Positions 56,047 to 64,000 of a stretch of 64,000 bases of DNA are shown one piece after another. Position 1 is the first letter of the stretch, and each line of letters begins with the position of its first letter. Position numbers and translations under genes: made by a program. Below the pieces are notes generated by a model, which worked only from the letters and a program-made list of their open reading frames with translations, was not told the origin of the DNA and did no database searches. This DNA is from an uncultured Stenotrophomonas sp. (GTDB taxonomy: Bacteria; Pseudomonadota; Gammaproteobacteria; Xanthomonadales; Xanthomonadaceae): the NCBI RefSeq assembly GCF_913778665.1, contig NZ_CAJYVQ010000010.1:62001-126000 (forward strand), written 5' to 3'.

Positions 56047-56329
56047 GCCAGATTTTGGGTGGCCGTGGCCTGCGTCACTCCCCTCGCGAACTCCCATCCA
56101 GCAGGAATGGGCGGAACCAGGACAGCGACCTGCAATGTCTTGTCTGAAACGAGAGTCCCCCGCACACCGAGTGGTGGCCTGGGCGGCGATGCCGCCCCCA
56201 TGCCCGATGCCGTCACGCGGCAAGGATCGGCATTCAATGGCACTATCCGCCCGGAATTGTCAGCCCGGTGTCAAAATCCGCAAACGGGCTGACGAGCGGT
56301 AGGCGGAGCCGTCTGGCGGCCCAGGGAAG

Positions 56330-57535
56330 CTACCAGAGATCTTCCAGCTTGCGCGGCTTGCAGGCCACCCACGAGGCGCACAGCATCAGAGTGGCGCAGC
56401 CGAACAGGAAGCTGAATGGGATCTCCCAGCCGTCGCTGACGGTATGCAGCCAGCCAACCAGGAATGGTCCCAGGCAGCTGAAGCTATAGCCCACGCCCTG
56501 CATGAAGCCGGACAGTGCCGCCGAGCCGGTGGGGGTGCGGGTACGCAGGTTGATCAGGGTCAGCGCCAGCGGGAAGGTGGACGGACCGACGCCGAGCAGG
56601 CAGGCCCACAGCAGCGGAGCCTTCATCGGCGCCAGCAGCAGGCCGGTGAAGGCGATCACGAACGAGAAGAAGCCGATCAGCACCAGCGGGAACGGGTTCT
56701 GCATGCGAACCGCCATCGATGGGATGACCAGTGAAGGCAGCAGGCCCAGCGCCGAGAACACCGCGACCATCACGCCACCGAAGGCGGGCGTGCCACCGGC
56801 CTCGACCACGATGCGCGGCAGCCAGGTGAACATTGAATACGTCATCAGCGAGGTCATGCCGAACATCAGCGTCATGCTCCAGCCCAGCGACGTGCGCCAG
56901 ACCTTGCCATGCGGCTGCGCGGTGGGGTCGCTGGCGTCGGCCTGCGGCTTCGGCGCGCGCTTGGCCAGCACCAGCCAGGGCAGTGCGGCGGCCAATGCCA
57001 GCAGCGCCCACATGCCCAGCGACACCCGCCAGCCGGCAGCGTTGGCCATCGGCACCGCGAGCAGCGCCGGCAGCATCGTGCCCAGCTGCAGCACGCTGAT
57101 GTAGAGCGTACTCATGGTGCCGACCTTGTTGGCGAAGTAACGCTTCACCAGCGGCGGCACCACCACGTTGCCGATGCCCATGCCGGCCAGCGCCAGCACC
57201 GAACCCAGCAGCAGCGTACCGACGTTGCCGGCGCTGGAGCGCAGCAGCAGGCCGGCCATCGCCATCACCATCGCCAGCAGTGTGGTGCGTTCCAGGCCAA
57301 GGCGCCGCGCCAGTGCCGGCGTGGCCACGCCGAACAGGGCGAACGACGCGGTCGGCAGCATGCCCAGCACGCCGGTCATGGTGGTACCGAAACCGAATTG
57401 CTGGCCCAGTACGTCGAGCAGCGGGGTGATCGAGGTGACTGCGGTACGCAGGTTGATCGCCGCCAGCAGGATGGCGGCGAACGCCAGCACGCGTCCGTGC
57501 AGCAGCGACGGCGAATCGGAAGAGGAGGAACTCAT
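56330..57535 (-). CDS. MFS transporter, CynX/NimT family
   Basis: 401 residues from the ATG at 57535, with AAGGA upstream. About 12 membrane segments. N-terminal AAILLAAINLRTAVTSITPLLDVL and GMGIGNVVVPPLVKRYFANKVG are hallmark blocks of CynX/NimT transporters. The substrate is unknown (cyanate, nitroimidazole or others in the family). It is not in an operon with pga; the gap between is 340 bases and runs on the same strand, so readthrough is possible. Confidence 0.9.
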   Translation of the reverse strand: MSSSSSDSPSLLHGRVLAFAAILLAAINLRTAVTSITPLLDVLGQQFGFGTTMTGVLGMLPTASFALFGVATPALARRLGLERTTLLAMVMAMAGLLLRSSAGNVGTLLLGSVLALAGMGIGNVVVPPLVKRYFANKVGTMSTLYISVLQLGTMLPALLAVPMANAAGWRVSLGMWALLALAAALPWLVLAKRAPKPQADASDPTAQPHGKVWRTSLGWSMTLMFGMTSLMTYSMFTWLPRIVVEAGGTPAFGGVMVAVFSALGLLPSLVIPSMAVRMQNPFPLVLIGFFSFVIAFTGLLLAPMKAPLLWACLLGVGPSTFPLALTLINLRTRTPTGSAALSGFMQGVGYSFSCLGPFLVGWLHTVSDGWEIPFSFLFGCATLMLCASWVACKPRKLEDLW

Positions 57536-57704
57536 CGGTGGTCCTTGCAGGTGTCGCACGCCGGAGTGCTGGCATGCAGCGCCGGCATCGGTCTACGCCG
57601 AAGCGGCAGGTGGGGGAGTGGCTGCGGGCAGGCCGGCAGCGCGGCCATTGTACGTGTGCGTTCCGGTAAGGTCCCGTCATGCGGGCGCGCCGGGCGCTGG
57701 ACAC

Positions 57705-57742
57705 AAAAAAACCCGGAGGACTGTCGTCTTCCAGGCTTCTTG
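57705..57742 (-). terminator. Terminator of tRNA-Pro copy 1
   Basis: On the minus strand AGCCTGG, an inner stem AAGAC/GTCCT, CCGGGTT and then T7. Imperfect stem with G-T pairs. The gap to the MFS gene holds nothing else. Confidence 0.6.
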
Positions 57743-57755
57743 GTGACCACCGAAG

Positions 57756-57832
<77 letters not shown>

Positions 57833-57845
57833 AAGGGAGCCGCCT

Positions 57846-57874
57846 ATTCTAGCGATTCACCCCGATGGCGGCAA
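57846..57874 (-). promoter_or_regulatory. Promoter of tRNA-Pro copy 1
   Basis: Minus strand: -35 TTGCCG (57874-57869), 17-bp spacer, -10 TAGAAT (57851-57846). Confidence 0.7.
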
Positions 57875-57924
57875 GGGGTGAATGCTGTTTTCTTCACACT
57901 GCCGAAGCAATGCCACTTCAGGGA

Positions 57925-57955
57925 ACAAAAAAGCCTGGACGACTTCACCAGGCTT
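57925..57955 (-). terminator. Terminator of tRNA-Pro copy 2
   Basis: On the minus strand stem AAGCCTGG/CCAGGCTT (57955-57948 with 57938-57931) then T6G. Similar to that after copy 1, consistent with a duplicated unit. Confidence 0.85.
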
Positions 57956-57972
57956 CAATGCGACCACGTGAG

Positions 57973-58049
<77 letters not shown>

Positions 58050-58061
58050 AAGGAGCCGCCT

Positions 58062-58090
58062 AAGATACCGTGTGAAGGCCAAGGCGGCAA
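58062..58090 (-). promoter_or_regulatory. Promoter of tRNA-Pro copy 2
   Basis: Minus strand: -35 TTGCCG (58090-58085), 17-bp spacer, -10 TATCTT (58067-58062). Same -35 and spacing as copy 1. Confidence 0.65.
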
Positions 58091-58104
58091 GGTTTTTTTA
58101 CGGC

Positions 58105-58221
58105 TCAGTGACGATTTTCCTTCTCGACGCGGTTCTGCTCGCGGGCTTCAAACCACATGCCGTTGAGGATGGCCACCGTCGAAGCAAGTCCGGCACCGAG
58201 AATCCAGGCGAAGTACCACAT
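58105..58221 (-). CDS. cydX: Cytochrome bd oxidase small subunit CydX
   Basis: 38 residues, MWYFAWILGAGLASTVAIL start. The N-terminal helix and the conserved WYFAWILG pattern identify CydX/YbgT, which stabilises CydAB. Ribosome site AAGGAGAT lies 6 bases upstream. 54 bases after the cydB stop, with a GC-rich hairpin (58247-58267) between them. Too short for most gene finders. Confidence 0.93.
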   Translation of the reverse strand: MWYFAWILGAGLASTVAILNGMWFEAREQNRVEKENRH

Positions 58222-58275
58222 GGTCGATCTCCTTTGTTCAAGGGGTGTGCCGGCAGTGCGCCGGCACCCCGTCAA

Positions 58276-59427
58276 TCAGTAAGCGTTCGGGTTGTTGCCC
58301 ATCTCTTCGGTGGTGGTCTTGCCCTTCAGCACGCGGTACACCCAAGTGGTGTAGGCGAGGATGATCGGCAGGAACACCGCCGTGGCCAGCAGCATGATCC
58401 ACAGGGTCAGGTGGCTGGACGAGGCATCCCACACGGTCAGGCTGGAGGTGGGCTGGCTGGAGGACGGCAGCAGGAACGGGAAGATGGCAAAGCCGACCGT
58501 CAGGATGATGCCGGCGATGGCCGCGCCAGAGGCGATGAACGCCAGGCCGCCGCGACGGGCTCGCAGCAGCACCGCGCTGGCCAGCAGGCCGGCCAGGCCC
58601 AGCAGCGGCGCCAGGATCGTGGCCGGCATCGTGCTGTAGTTGCGCATCCAGCCACCGGCGGCACCGAGCTCGGCGGTCTTCAGCAGCGGGTTGGTGGCGC
58701 CATCGGTAACCACCTGCGAGGTGATCTGGTAGCCGGGCAGGCCGAAGGCCACCCAGGCACCGCCCACCGCGAACAGCACGAAGGCGATGATCGCGGCGAT
58801 GCTGCCGAAGCGGGCCGCACGCTCGGCCACCGGGCCGTCGGTCTTGATCACCAGCATGGCGGCACCGTGGGCGACCAGCATCGACACGCTGAGCAGGCCG
58901 GCCAGCAGGGCGAAGGGCATCAACAGGCCGAAGAACGAGCCGGTGTAGAAGATGCGCATGCTGTCATCGAAGTGGAACGGCACGCCCAGCAGCACATTGC
59001 CCACCGCCACGCCCATGATCAGGGCCGGGATGAAGCCACCGATGAACAGCGCCCAGTCCCAGGTGTTGCGCCAGCGTTCGCTGGGCATCTTGCTGCGGAA
59101 CTTGAAGCCGACCGGACGCAGGATCAGCGCGAACAGGATCACGAACATCGCCAAGTAGAACCCGGAGAAGCTGACCGCGTACAGCGGCGGCCAAGCGGCG
59201 AAGATCGCACCGCCGCCCAGGATCAGCCACACCTGGTTGCCTTCCCAGACCGGGCCGATGGTATTGATCACCCGGCGGCGTTCGGCATCGTTGCGGGCGA
59301 CGAAGGGCAGCAGGGTGCCCACGCCCAGGTCAAAACCATCCATCACAGCAAAGCCGATCAGCAGGATGCCGAGCAGCAGCCACCAGATCACGCGCAGCGT
59401 GGTGTAGTCCAGAAGAATGAAATCCAT
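58276..59427 (-). CDS. cydB: Cytochrome bd ubiquinol oxidase subunit II
   Basis: 383 residues, ~9 membrane segments. [35 protein letters not shown] includes the conserved GFD region, and [23 protein letters not shown] is the family signature. Works with CydA as a high-affinity, low-oxygen terminal oxidase. 15 bases after cydA. Confidence 0.96.
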   Translation of the reverse strand: MDFILLDYTTLRVIWWLLLGILLIGFAVMDGFDLGVGTLLPFVARNDAERRRVINTIGPVWEGNQVWLILGGGAIFAAWPPLYAVSFSGFYLAMFVILFALILRPVGFKFRSKMPSERWRNTWDWALFIGGFIPALIMGVAVGNVLLGVPFHFDDSMRIFYTGSFFGLLMPFALLAGLLSVSMLVAHGAAMLVIKTDGPVAERAARFGSIAAIIAFVLFAVGGAWVAFGLPGYQITSQVVTDGATNPLLKTAELGAAGGWMRNYSTMPATILAPLLGLAGLLASAVLLRARRGGLAFIASGAAIAGIILTVGFAIFPFLLPSSSQPTSSLTVWDASSSHLTLWIMLLATAVFLPIILAYTTWVYRVLKGKTTTEEMGNNPNAY

Positions 59428-59442
59428 CGTGGTTCTCCTGCC

Positions 59443-61032
59443 TCAGGCCTGGCCGGCGGCGGGCGCCGAGGCATTGTGGAAAGCATGTGGCTGGGGCGAC
59501 TGCAGCGACGGCAGCAGTTCGTCCGGGCCCTTGCGGATCGCCTTGAGCATCAGCTTGATCTCGACCACGATCAGTGCGGTGTAGATCGCGGTGAAGCCGG
59601 CCAGGGTCAGCACGATTTCATGCAGGGCCAGGCCCGATGCCGCATAGAAGGTCGGCAGCACACCATCGACCGCCCACGGCTGGCGGCCGTATTCGGCGAC
59701 GAACCAGCCGCACTCGATCGCGATCCATGGTGCCGGCAGCGTCCACAGGGCCAGCGTGAGGAACCAGCGCTTGTCCTGGAAGTTGTTGCGGCAGGAGTAG
59801 TAGAAGGCCAGTGCGAAGAAGGCGATCAGGTAGAAGCCGAGGCCGGCCATCACGCGGAAGGTCCAGAACAGCGGCATCACGCGCGGCACGGTGTCCATCG
59901 CCGCCTGCGAGATCTCCTGCGGGGTGGCGTTGAGGATGTCATCGCGGTAGCGCTTGAGCAGCAGGCCGTGGCCCAGGTCCTGCCAGTGGCGGTCGAACAT
60001 CTCGCGTGCTTCAACGTCGTTCTTGTTGGCGCGCAGGCGTTCCAATGCACCGTAGGCCAGCTGGCCGCCACGCACGCGGTGTTCGGCGCGCTCGACCAGT
60101 TCCAGGATGCCCGGAATCGGCTGGTTCAACGAGCGGGTGGCGATCAGGCCCATCAGGTAGGGGATCTTCACCGCGTAGTCGTTCTGGTGGGTTTCCTGGT
60201 TCGGGATGCCGAAAGCGGTGAAGTCCGCCGGCGCACGCTCGGTCTCCCACATCGCTTCGATCGCGGCCAGCTTCATCTTCTGGTGTTCGCTGGCGGCGTA
60301 GCCGCTCTCGTCACCCAGCACGACCACCGACAGCGATGACAGCAGGCCGAACGCCGCGGCCACCGCGAACGAACGACGGGCCAGGTCCTTGTGCTTGTTG
60401 CGCAGCAGGAACAGGGCGCTGATCGCCATCACGAACACCGCACCGGTCACGTAGCCGGCGCTGACGGTGTGCACGAACTTGGCCTGCGCCACCGGGTTGA
60501 ACACCACCGCCATGAAGTCGACCACTTCCATGCGCATGGTTTCCGGGTTGAACACCGCACCGGTCGGGTTCTGCATCCAGCCATTGGCCACCAGGATCCA
60601 GATCGCCGACAGGTTGGTACCCAGCGCCATCAGCCAGGTCACCATCAGGTGCTTGACCTTGGTCAGGCGGTTCCAGCCGAAGAAGAACAGGCCGACGAAG
60701 GTGGCTTCCAGGAAGAAGGCCATCAGGCCTTCGATGGCCAGCGGTGCACCGAAGATGTCACCCACGTAGTGGCTGTAGTAAGACCAGTTCATGCCGAACT
60801 GGAATTCCATGACGATGCCGGTGGCGACGCCCATGGCGAAGTTGATGCCGAACAGGACGCCCCAGAACAGGGTCATCCTGCGCCAGATCTCCTTGCCGGT
60901 CATCACGTACACGCTCTCCATGATGGCCACCATGAAGGACAGGCCGAGGGTGAGCGGTACGAATAGGAAGTGGTACATCGCGGTCAGCGCGAATTGCAGC
61001 CGCGACAGTTCTACGACTGTCTGATCAATCAT
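59443..61032 (-). CDS. cydA: Cytochrome bd ubiquinol oxidase subunit I
   Basis: 529 residues. Haem ligands: His21 in MYHFLFVP, His in KFVHTVSAGY, and Met in the DTVPRVMPLFWTFRVM region; GRQPWAVDGVLPT is the conserved Q-loop-adjacent block. A long Q-loop (~residues 245-385) marks the CydA long-type group. Reduces O2 with ubiquinol and does not pump protons. Preceded by an FNR/Anr box. Confidence 0.97.
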   Translation of the reverse strand: MIDQTVVELSRLQFALTAMYHFLFVPLTLGLSFMVAIMESVYVMTGKEIWRRMTLFWGVLFGINFAMGVATGIVMEFQFGMNWSYYSHYVGDIFGAPLAIEGLMAFFLEATFVGLFFFGWNRLTKVKHLMVTWLMALGTNLSAIWILVANGWMQNPTGAVFNPETMRMEVVDFMAVVFNPVAQAKFVHTVSAGYVTGAVFVMAISALFLLRNKHKDLARRSFAVAAAFGLLSSLSVVVLGDESGYAASEHQKMKLAAIEAMWETERAPADFTAFGIPNQETHQNDYAVKIPYLMGLIATRSLNQPIPGILELVERAEHRVRGGQLAYGALERLRANKNDVEAREMFDRHWQDLGHGLLLKRYRDDILNATPQEISQAAMDTVPRVMPLFWTFRVMAGLGFYLIAFFALAFYYSCRNNFQDKRWFLTLALWTLPAPWIAIECGWFVAEYGRQPWAVDGVLPTFYAASGLALHEIVLTLAGFTAIYTALIVVEIKLMLKAIRKGPDELLPSLQSPQPHAFHNASAPAAGQA

Positions 61033-61122
61033 GGCCTGGCTACCTCGTTGGATAGTGCCGTTGCAGGTGGCGGGAAGGGTGGTCTACGACGTGAATGATG
61101 TGACCGACTACTTCAAACAGCC

Positions 61123-61136
61123 TTGATCCAGATCAA
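61123..61136 (-). promoter_or_regulatory. Perfect FNR/Anr box upstream of cydA
   Basis: TTGAT-CCAG-ATCAA, exact consensus, centred at ~61129.5. A -10-like CATCAT (minus, 61100-61095) lies at the spacing of a class II activated promoter (TSS near 61088, box at -41.5). This fits induction of the oxidase at low oxygen. Confidence 0.7.
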
Positions 61137-61222
61137 TGTATGAACAGTTGCCCGGGTTGATCGTATGCCAACCTGATGAAGACTGCGACCGCTGACCGCA
61201 GGGGCGGGCTATTGCCTGCGCC

Positions 61223-61228
61223 TACAAT
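61223..61228 (+). promoter_or_regulatory. Possible -10 of cydDC
   Basis: TACAAT (61223-61228), 31 bases before the cydD TTG; no good -35 is seen. Confidence 0.35.
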
Positions 61229-61259
61229 GCCGTGTGTTCCCCGCTGCCCGTGAAGACCC

Positions 61260-63005
61260 TTGAGCGCTGCCGAAACGACCCCTGACGGCCTTTCCCAGGA
61301 AGCCGAGACGACCCGCCAACGCCGCGTACGCACGGCCTGGCTGGCTGATCTGGCGCGCGCCGCTCGAGGCCGCCAGCGCCTGGCGGCGTTGTGCATCAGC
61401 CTGTCCGGCGCGCTGCTGATCGGCCAGGCCGCCGCCATCGCCTGGCTGGTGCAGCAGGTGCTGGTGCAGCGTGCGCCGCTGGCGTCGGGCCTTCCGGTGC
61501 TGGGGGCGCTGGCGCTGGTCCTGGTACTGCGCACGCTGCTGGGCAGCGCCACCCAGGCTGCTGCAGGCGATGTGGCCGATGCCGCGCGGCTGGCCCTGCG
61601 CGAGCGCGTGTTCGCCCGCCTGCTGGGCCACGGTCCGCTGTGGCTGCGGCAGCGCCGCACCGGTGAACTGGGCGAGCTGATGTTGCATCACGGGGATGCG
61701 ATCGAGAGCTATTACAGCGGCTTCCTGCCTGTGCGTACCGAAGTGGTGGTGGTGCCGCTGCTGATCCTGGCCGCGGTGGCCTGGGTCGACTGGGTGGTGG
61801 CACTGATCCTGCTGTTCACCGCGCCGCTGGTGCCGTTCTTCATGATGCTGGTGGGCTGGGGTGCCGAAGCCGCCGGTCGCGCCCAGTTGGGTGAACTGGC
61901 GCGGATGAGCGGCCACTTCGCCGATCGCATCAAGGGCCTGGGCCTGCTGCGCCTGTATGGCCGCGGCGAGGCCGAGCTGGAAGGAATCGAGGCCGCCGCC
62001 GAAGGCGTGCGCGTGCGGACGCTGAAGGTGCTGCGGATCGCCTTTCTGTCGTCCACGGTGCTGGAATTCTTCGCGTCGGTCAGCGTGGCGATGGTCGCCC
62101 TGTACCTGGGCCTGAGCTACCTGGGCATGATGTCGCTGCACTCGACGGTGCCGACGTTGGGCGCGGGCCTGTTCTGCCTGCTGCTGGCGCCGGAGTTCTA
62201 TGCCCCGCTGCGGCGCCTGGCGGCGCACTACCACGACCGTGCCAACGCACTGGCCGCTGCGGCCGAGGTGGAACGCCTGCTGCAGTCACTGCCCGATGAG
62301 CAGGGCCTGATCGAGAACGAGACCGCACCGTTGGCGGCGGAACCGGCCGAGGCCGCCTTGCCGCCGCTGCAGGCGCACGGACTGGTATTGCGTCCGCTGG
62401 GGGCGCCGCACGATGTGCTGCAGGAACTGGATGTGGTGCTGGAACCGGGCCAGCGGCTGGCCTTGGTCGGCCCAAGCGGGTCCGGCAAGAGCACGCTGCT
62501 GGAAGCGCTGGCCGGCTGGTTGCCGCCGCGCGCCGGCAAGCTGCAGTTGCGTCCCGGCGTGCAGGTGGCCTATGCCAGCCAGCGCCCGTACCTGTTCCAC
62601 GGCAGCATCGCGGACAACCTGCGCCTGGCAGATCCCGGCGCCAGCGACGCGCGCCTGCGTGCGGTAGCCGAGGCTGCGCAGGTGCTGCAGTTCGCACAGC
62701 GTTTGCCGCAGGGTCTGGATACGCTGATCGGCGAACGCGGTTTCGGCCTGTCCGGTGGCGAGGCGCGTCGTATCGGCCTGGCCCGGTTGCTGCTGCGCGA
62801 CCCGCAGGTGCTGCTGCTGGATGAGCCGACCGCGTTTCTCGATGCCGATACCGAGGCGGCACTGCTGCGCAGTCTGGCCGCCTACGCGCGTGGTCGCAGC
62901 GTAGTGGTTGCCACTCACAGCCCGGCGGTGATCGCCTGGGCCGACCGCTGCCTGCTGCTGCCGGAAGGACGCCTGGTCGAACCGGCACAGGCGGTGCGCG
63001 CATGA
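61260..63005 (+). CDS. cydD: Cysteine/glutathione ABC exporter, CydD subunit
   Basis: 581 residues from a TTG start. Transmembrane domain ~30-320 (six segments), then the ATPase: Walker A GPSGSGKSTLLEAL, signature LSGGEARRIGLARLLL, Walker B VLLLDEPTAFLDADTE. Exports thiols needed to assemble cytochrome bd. Divergent from cydABX by 227 bases; overlaps cydC by 4 bases (ATGA). Confidence 0.93.
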   Translation: MSAAETTPDGLSQEAETTRQRRVRTAWLADLARAARGRQRLAALCISLSGALLIGQAAAIAWLVQQVLVQRAPLASGLPVLGALALVLVLRTLLGSATQAAAGDVADAARLALRERVFARLLGHGPLWLRQRRTGELGELMLHHGDAIESYYSGFLPVRTEVVVVPLLILAAVAWVDWVVALILLFTAPLVPFFMMLVGWGAEAAGRAQLGELARMSGHFADRIKGLGLLRLYGRGEAELEGIEAAAEGVRVRTLKVLRIAFLSSTVLEFFASVSVAMVALYLGLSYLGMMSLHSTVPTLGAGLFCLLLAPEFYAPLRRLAAHYHDRANALAAAAEVERLLQSLPDEQGLIENETAPLAAEPAEAALPPLQAHGLVLRPLGAPHDVLQELDVVLEPGQRLALVGPSGSGKSTLLEALAGWLPPRAGKLQLRPGVQVAYASQRPYLFHGSIADNLRLADPGASDARLRAVAEAAQVLQFAQRLPQGLDTLIGERGFGLSGGEARRIGLARLLLRDPQVLLLDEPTAFLDADTEAALLRSLAAYARGRSVVVATHSPAVIAWADRCLLLPEGRLVEPAQAVRA

Positions 63006-64000
63006 GCCGTTCGCCGGATTCGCTGCGCGCGGTGTTCCTGCGTCATCGGCCGCGCCTGCTGCTGACGATCCTGCTGTTGTGGACCACCATGCTGGCCGGC
63101 ACTGCATTGCTGGGCCTGTCCGGTGGATTCCTCACCGCGGCCGCGTTGGCCGGTGCGGCCGGCCTCGGTCAGGGCTTCAACTTCTTCTCGCCCTCTGCGG
63201 GTATCCGCGGGTTGACCATGGCGCGCATCGTGTCGCGCTACTTCGAAAAGCTGGTGGGCCACGATGCGACCCTGCGCATCGCGCGCGACCTGCGCGTGTG
63301 GTTCTTCCGCCGCGCGCTGCCATTGGCACCGGCACGGCTGGGAGCCACGCGCACCGGCGATCTGCTGGCGCGCCTGCTCGGTGACATCGGTGAAGTGGAC
63401 GGCCTGCTGGTGCGTGCGATCGGGCCGCTGGTGGCATTGGGTGCGCTGTCACTGGTGGCGGTGGCCTCGGCGGCGCTGATCCTGCCGGCGGCCGCGCTGC
63501 TGCTGGCAATGCTGGCGCTGTTGATCGCGTTCGGTGTGCCGTGGCTGGGCGTGCGCGGCCACGATGATGAAGAGGCCGATCGTGCCGCGCATCGCGCCGC
63601 ACTGCGCACGGCCGCATTCGAGGGCCTGGAAGGCGCGGGGGATCTGGCGGCGCTGCATGCCGATGCGGCCTGGCAGTTGAAGGTGCGGGTGGCGGCCAAG
63701 CAGCTGGCCGCGCGCGACCGGCGTCGTCGCTGGCGCTTGATCGCGGCCTCGACCCTGCATGGGCTGGTCGCCGGGCTGGGCCTGGTGGCGATGCTGGCGC
63801 TGGCCCTGCACGCCACCGAGCAACAGCGCATTGCGCCGGAAATGGCCGCAGGCCTGGTATTCCTCACCGTCGCGCTGATCGAACTGTGGGCCGGCATAGG
63901 GCTGGCGTGGCAATCGCTGCAGGCCGGTCGGATCGCCGCTGACCGCCTGCAGGCCATTGTCGAGCAGCCGCTGACGGTGCAGGACCCCGCAGTGCCGCAG
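63002..64000 (+). CDS. cydC: Cysteine/glutathione ABC exporter, CydC subunit, 3' end outside window
   Basis: 333 codons visible and still open at the end of the window. Membrane domain: RLLLTILLLWTTMLAGTALLGLSGGF, then the FNFFSPSAGIRGLTMARIVSRYFEKL segment typical of CydC, plus further helices; the ATPase half lies beyond base 64000. Partner of CydD, translationally coupled to it. Confidence 0.92.
   Translation, partial: MSRSPDSLRAVFLRHRPRLLLTILLLWTTMLAGTALLGLSGGFLTAAALAGAAGLGQGFNFFSPSAGIRGLTMARIVSRYFEKLVGHDATLRIARDLRVWFFRRALPLAPARLGATRTGDLLARLLGDIGEVDGLLVRAIGPLVALGALSLVAVASAALILPAAALLLAMLALLIAFGVPWLGVRGHDDEEADRAAHRAALRTAAFEGLEGAGDLAALHADAAWQLKVRVAAKQLAARDRRRRWRLIAASTLHGLVAGLGLVAMLALALHATEQQRIAPEMAAGLVFLTVALIELWAGIGLAWQSLQAGRIAADRLQAIVEQPLTVQDPAVPQ

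Noticed and set aside
58072..60339. 755-codon plus-strand frame over cydX, cydB and cydA
   Set aside because: Composition is Gln/His/Arg/Ala rich, the usual shadow of membrane genes in high-GC DNA. The cyd genes on the other strand are certain.

Overview
The window reads as a chromosomal segment of a gamma-proteobacterium of the Xanthomonadaceae, most likely Stenotrophomonas (S. maltophilia-complex-like). The reasons are high GC with strong GC3, the acetylated arginine pathway typical of xanthomonads (ArgF of the acetylornithine carbamoyltransferase type plus a fused N-acetylglutamate synthase/kinase), a long Lys/Ala-rich DksA, and many short GTAG-headed palindromes of the kind described as SMAG elements in S. 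maltophilia. Nearly everything is core chromosome. I see no integrase, transposase, prophage or CRISPR array.

Layout. 1-5.3 kb: 3' part of a TonB-dependent receptor, rnd, and an FGE-like lipoprotein. 5.4-10.5 kb: an M48 peptidase, xseA, and the divergent pair queG / nnr. 10.5-16.6 kb: tsaE, amiC, mutL, a DUF1684 lipoprotein and a TraB/GumN-like protein. 16.6-19.1 kb: phaR, phaB and gluQ on the minus strand. 19.1-26.6 kb: htpX, suhB, trmJ, a coupled phosphonate-binding-protein/GGDEF-EAL pair, and epmB. 26.7-31 kb: efp, an MTA/SAH-deaminase-like gene, ubiG, gph and a phytoene-synthase-like gene. 31-38.8 kb: M23 peptidase, dihydroorotase, yidD, dksA, MFS, sufE, cysS. 39-50.3 kb: a large arginine/proline locus (argF-argG-argE-argB(NAGS-K)-GNAT-argC-argH-yciI-proB-proA). 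50.3-56 kb: pgaABCD for poly-N-acetylglucosamine exopolysaccharide. 56.3-64 kb: an MFS transporter, two tandem tRNA-Pro(CGG), cydABX and the divergent cydDC (cydC runs off the end).

How the genes work together. EpmB with EF-P, GluQ and QueG, TrmJ and TsaE form a scattered set of translation-quality functions. argF to argH encode the arginine route in which acetylornithine is carbamoylated and acetylcitrulline is deacetylated before ArgG and ArgH act. pgaABCD lies under a perfect CRP/Clp-type operator, and a c-di-GMP enzyme sits in the same window. cydABX has a perfect FNR/Anr box upstream.

Most interesting signals. (1) The argF leader has the full layout of a classical attenuator: a short open frame with clustered Arg codons whose stop codon overlaps a 7-nt antiterminator strand, followed by an intrinsic terminator. 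(2) A roughly 200-bp interspersed element occurs three times (two copies head to head near 20.1-20.6 kb, one near 35.4-35.6 kb). Its three hairpins keep their pairing through compensatory changes while the loops stay conserved, which suggests a structured RNA or a structured mobile repeat. (3) Two giant imperfect palindromes share only a small core. All of these come from reading the sequence; none has been checked against databases.
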